DNA of 64,000 bases from Acetobacteraceae bacterium (GTDB taxonomy: Bacteria > Pseudomonadota > Alphaproteobacteria > Acetobacterales > Acetobacteraceae), in NCBI GenBank assembly GCA_027487385.1, contig JAIYDS010000118.1:1-64000 (forward strand), given 5' to 3'. Numbering within the stretch: the first letter of the stretch is position 1; the number at the start of each line of letters is the position of its first letter. Made by a program: the position numbers and the translations under genes. The notes below the pieces were generated by a model. The model was not told the DNA's origin and did no database searches. It saw nothing but the letters and a program-made list of their open reading frames with translations. Below, in pieces: positions 61,775 through 64,000 of the stretch.

Positions 61775-62611
61775 TCACAGGATCGGGCTGCGGCGCAAAG
61801 TGCGGCGCGCGGCGGGGTCGAACGGCGTTCGCGCGTGCTGCAGCCGGCGATTGTCCCAGATCACCAGATCGCCGGGGCGCCAATGGTGCGTGTAGATGAT
61901 GCTCTCCGCGTAGAGATACTGGCGCACCTCGGCCATGAGGGCGCGTGCCTCCGTCTCAGGCAGGCCCTCGACGCCGACCGTCGTCAGCTTGTTCACCCAG
62001 AGCACGCCGTGCTCTTCCGGGGTCTTGCGCCAGACCATGGGGTGCACCGCGGAAAGAGTCTGCTTCGCCGCGTCATCCACGTTCCACTCGGTCGCGAGCG
62101 CGCCGTCAAAGGTGTAGGCATGCCGACAACTCAGCGTCTCGATCTTATCGCGAAGGGGCTGGGGCATCAGGTCCAGCGCGGCCCCGGAGTCGGAGAAGCG
62201 CGTATCGCCCCCCTCGCTCGGCACTTCGATGGCGTAGAGGATCAGGGCGGAAAGCGGCTCCTTGTGGAAGAGTTGGTCCAGGTGGAAGTCGAGCTCACCC
62301 AGCCCGAACACGCCGTCCGCGCGGACATTGGAGACGTGCTGCGCCGTCGCCTCCGAACTGCGAACGCGGTTCTTCTCGCGCAGGGAGACCTCGCCGAAGA
62401 CCTCGGCGAAGCGGGTCTGGTCCGCGGTCGAGACATCCTGGTCCCGCAGCAGCAGAAGCCGGTGCTGACGGAAGGCGGCGCGCAGCGCGTCACCCGTGGT
62501 GGCGTCGATCGGCTCCCGCAGATCAAGCCCGGTGACCTCCGCGCCGAAATGCGGATTGAGCGGCCGGAGCCTGAGCTGCGAAGCGACCAACGCGCTGGAA
62601 CTTCCGTCCAT
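61775..62611 (-). CDS. TauD/TfdA-family Fe(II)/2-oxoglutarate dioxygenase (second)
   Basis: 278 aa. Iron ligands His110 and Asp112 (DFHLDQLF) and His259 (LQHARTPFD), with Arg near 270 for 2-oxoglutarate. An AGGAGG ends 6 bp before the second in-frame ATG (62611), which decides the start over the ATG at 62617. Closer in pattern to TfdA/alpha-ketoglutarate-dependent dichlorophenoxyacetate-type enzymes than to the copy at 48215. Divergent from the SDR gene. Confidence 0.88.
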   Translation of the reverse strand: MDGSSSALVASQLRLRPLNPHFGAEVTGLDLREPIDATTGDALRAAFRQHRLLLLRDQDVSTADQTRFAEVFGEVSLREKNRVRSSEATAQHVSNVRADGVFGLGELDFHLDQLFHKEPLSALILYAIEVPSEGGDTRFSDSGAALDLMPQPLRDKIETLSCRHAYTFDGALATEWNVDDAAKQTLSAVHPMVWRKTPEEHGVLWVNKLTTVGVEGLPETEARALMAEVRQYLYAESIIYTHHWRPGDLVIWDNRRLQHARTPFDPAARRTLRRSPIL

Positions 62612-62687
62612 TTTCATCCTCCTGGGCGCCGGTGGTGATCCGGAAGGCCGTTCTTGCTCGAGCCATCCCAACGCGGCTTCGCCCCGC

Positions 62688-62713
62688 TACCGTGGCCTAT
62701 TGATACGACGGTA
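62688..62713. promoter_or_regulatory. Inverted repeat in the TauD/SDR divergent promoter
   Basis: TACCGT and ACGGTA arms (62688-62693, 62708-62713) flank an AT-rich 14-bp centre. It lies between the divergent genes and may be an operator shared by both. Confidence 0.35.
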
Positions 62714-62806
62714 ATCTTTTTCTGGAAGCGCCGTCCATAATCTCTTTGCGCCGGAGCGCCGACGTGAAACTCTTCGCCGTGTGAAGGATGGGAGGAAGCC
62801 GTCGCC

Positions 62807-63559
62807 ATGCGAATGCAGGGACGACGCGTCATCGTCACCGGCGGTGCTTCCGGCATCGGCCTGGAGACAGCGCGAAGCTTTGTCGCCGAAGGCGGCCGGG
62901 TTGCGCTGCTGGATCTCGACGCCGAAGCGGCCGGCGCGGCGGCGAATATCCTGGGGGATGCCGCCATCGCCCTGGGCTGCGACGTCACCGATGAGGCCTC
63001 CGTGGAGGCCGGGGTGGCCGCGGCCGCGGCGGGCCTGGGCGGGATCGACGGTCTGGTGAATTCCGCGGGCGTCAGCCTGTGGCGCCCGCTCGGTGAGACC
63101 AGCTATGCCGAATGGCGCCGGGTGCACGCCATCGACCTCGATGGCCCGTTTCTCGTCACCCGTGCGGCGCTGCCGCTGTTGCGCGCCGCTGGTGGTGGCA
63201 CCATCGTGAATCTCGCCTCGGGTGCTGGCATGCGGCCGCTGCCCAATCTGGGGGCCTATTGCTCGGCCAAGGCCGGGCTCGTCATGCTCACGCGCAGCCT
63301 CGCCCTCGAATTGGCGGGCGAGGGCATTCGCGTGAATGCCGTGGCACCGGGCCCCATCCACACGCCCATGCTGGAACGCACCCTGTCCCGTGTTCCGGAT
63401 CGTGCGGCGAAAATGGCGGAATTCATCGCCCGCGTCGGTATGCGGCGCCTCGGCACCGCCGCGGAAGTGGCGAAGGCCATCCTCTTCCTCAGCTGCGCGG
63501 AAAGCAGCTTCACCACAGGCGCCATCATCGAGGTGGATGGTGGCCGTGTCCAAATCTGA
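62807..63559 (+). CDS. SDR-family oxidoreductase
   Basis: 250 aa. TGGASGIG (11-18), NSAGVS, Ser in NLASGAG, YCSAK catalytic motif, VDGG at the end. GGAGG lies 11 bp upstream of the ATG. Followed after 19 bp by a substrate-binding protein gene, so probably the first gene of a second catabolic operon that runs out of the window. Confidence 0.92.
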   Translation: MRMQGRRVIVTGGASGIGLETARSFVAEGGRVALLDLDAEAAGAAANILGDAAIALGCDVTDEASVEAGVAAAAAGLGGIDGLVNSAGVSLWRPLGETSYAEWRRVHAIDLDGPFLVTRAALPLLRAAGGGTIVNLASGAGMRPLPNLGAYCSAKAGLVMLTRSLALELAGEGIRVNAVAPGPIHTPMLERTLSRVPDRAAKMAEFIARVGMRRLGTAAEVAKAILFLSCAESSFTTGAIIEVDGGRVQI

Positions 63560-63578
63560 CTCCAAAGGGATCCGAAGC

Positions 63579-64000
63579 ATGTCCAGATCATCGCTGCTCC
63601 TCGGGCTGGCCGTTCTCTGCGGCATCGGCACGGCCCCGCCACAGGCCCAGGCCCAACCGCAACAGCCCTTGCGGCTCTCCATGAACAACGAGTTGCAGAC
63701 GCTCGATCCCGTCGTGACGCCCTCGGTCGTCACGCGCGCCTTTGCGACCATGGTCTGGGACACGCTGGTGGCGCCCGACAGCCAGGGCGTCATGCGGCCG
63801 CAAATGCTGGAAGGCTGGGAGGTGAGCGCGGACCGCCTCACCTGGCGCTTCACCCTGCGCCCCGGCCTCGAATGGACGGACGGCACGCCGGTCACGGCCG
63901 AGGATTGCATCGCCTCGATCCGCCGCTGGGGCCAGCGCGACGGCATGGGCCGCCAGCTCATGGCGGCGACCGCCAGCATGACGGCCACCGGTCCTTCGAG
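63579..64000 (+). CDS. ABC transporter substrate-binding protein, family 5 (partial)
   Basis: The first 140 residues are visible; the gene runs past the window end. Signal peptide about 1-26 (LLLGLAVLCGIG ... AQAQ), then RLSMNNELQTLDPVVTPSVV, MLEGWEVSADRLTWRFTLRP and GLEWTDGTPVTAEDCIASIR, the typical SBP_bac_5 opening, similar in design to the protein at 16858. Expected to be followed by permease genes outside the window. Confidence 0.88.
   Translation, partial: MSRSSLLLGLAVLCGIGTAPPQAQAQPQQPLRLSMNNELQTLDPVVTPSVVTRAFATMVWDTLVAPDSQGVMRPQMLEGWEVSADRLTWRFTLRPGLEWTDGTPVTAEDCIASIRRWGQRDGMGRQLMAATASMTATGPS

Noticed and set aside
62612..62671. Longer start for the second TauD-like protein
   Set aside because: AGGAGG overlaps the extension at the correct spacing for the ATG at 62611.
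1..64000. CRISPR arrays, rRNA genes, replication origin
   Set aside because: No regularly spaced direct repeats, rRNA-like stretches or DnaA-box clusters noticed by eye on either strand.

Overview
High-GC alphaproteobacterial chromosome, most likely a Roseomonas-like member of the Acetobacteraceae. This is inferred from codon bias, the many Tat/Sec-exported Bug (TctC) receptors and the overall gene content; no marker gene fixes the genus. About 45 intact genes are arranged in functional modules. Several module boundaries carry decayed insertion sequences or scars of an initiator-tRNA 3' end.

Left edge (1-4183): the right end of a visibly lower-GC genomic island. An unknown ORF is followed by overlapping queC-queD-queE (GTP-derived preQ0 synthesis) and a tyrosine integrase facing away from a 3' fragment of tRNA-fMet, the attachment scar. 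Just outside it (4140-5300) are the C-terminal remnant of a serine recombinase and a truncated hemL-like aminotransferase.

5323-14116: a periplasmic copper module on the + strand (DUF2946, beta-propeller, SCO1, small exported protein, PCu(A)C, MbnP, MbnH, second DUF2946, TonB receptor, exported DJ-1/PfpI protein). 14536-22888 (- strand): a tight catabolic operon (CocE hydrolase, DMGDH-like FAD/GcvT protein, oligopeptide-type binding protein, amidohydrolase, vestige of a Bug receptor, SDR). A XRE-cupin regulator sits upstream with a palindromic operator candidate. 23713-30713: gamma-glutamyltransferase, HpcH/HpaI aldolase, TMADH/DCR-like flavoenzyme, MSOX/MTOX-like oxidase and a Bug receptor. 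Together these suggest use of gamma-glutamyl or N-methylated amino compounds (inference).

31310-36088: one giant secreted protein (ELWxxDGT repeats, Ig-like domains, RTX). 36838-45237: a complete kdp potassium system (27-aa ORF, kdpF, kdpA, kdpB, kdpC, two small membrane ORFs, kdpD, kdpE). 46296-53244: two Bug receptors, a TauD dioxygenase, a small unknown protein and the sulfate ABC transporter genes (cysP frameshifted), all abutting or overlapping, which suggests organosulfonate uptake and desulfonation. 53823-57846: Bug receptor, aldo/keto reductase, luciferase-like monooxygenase, Bug receptor. 57859-61005: DHA2 exporter divergent from marR-emrA. 61775-64000: a second TauD-like dioxygenase divergent from an SDR and a truncated oligopeptide-binding protein gene.

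Six gene-poor gaps hold degraded IS3 (two), IS66, IS256 and IS5-like transposase pieces, a type I methylase (HsdM) tail and tRNA-end scars. The region has been assembled by repeated insertion and decay.
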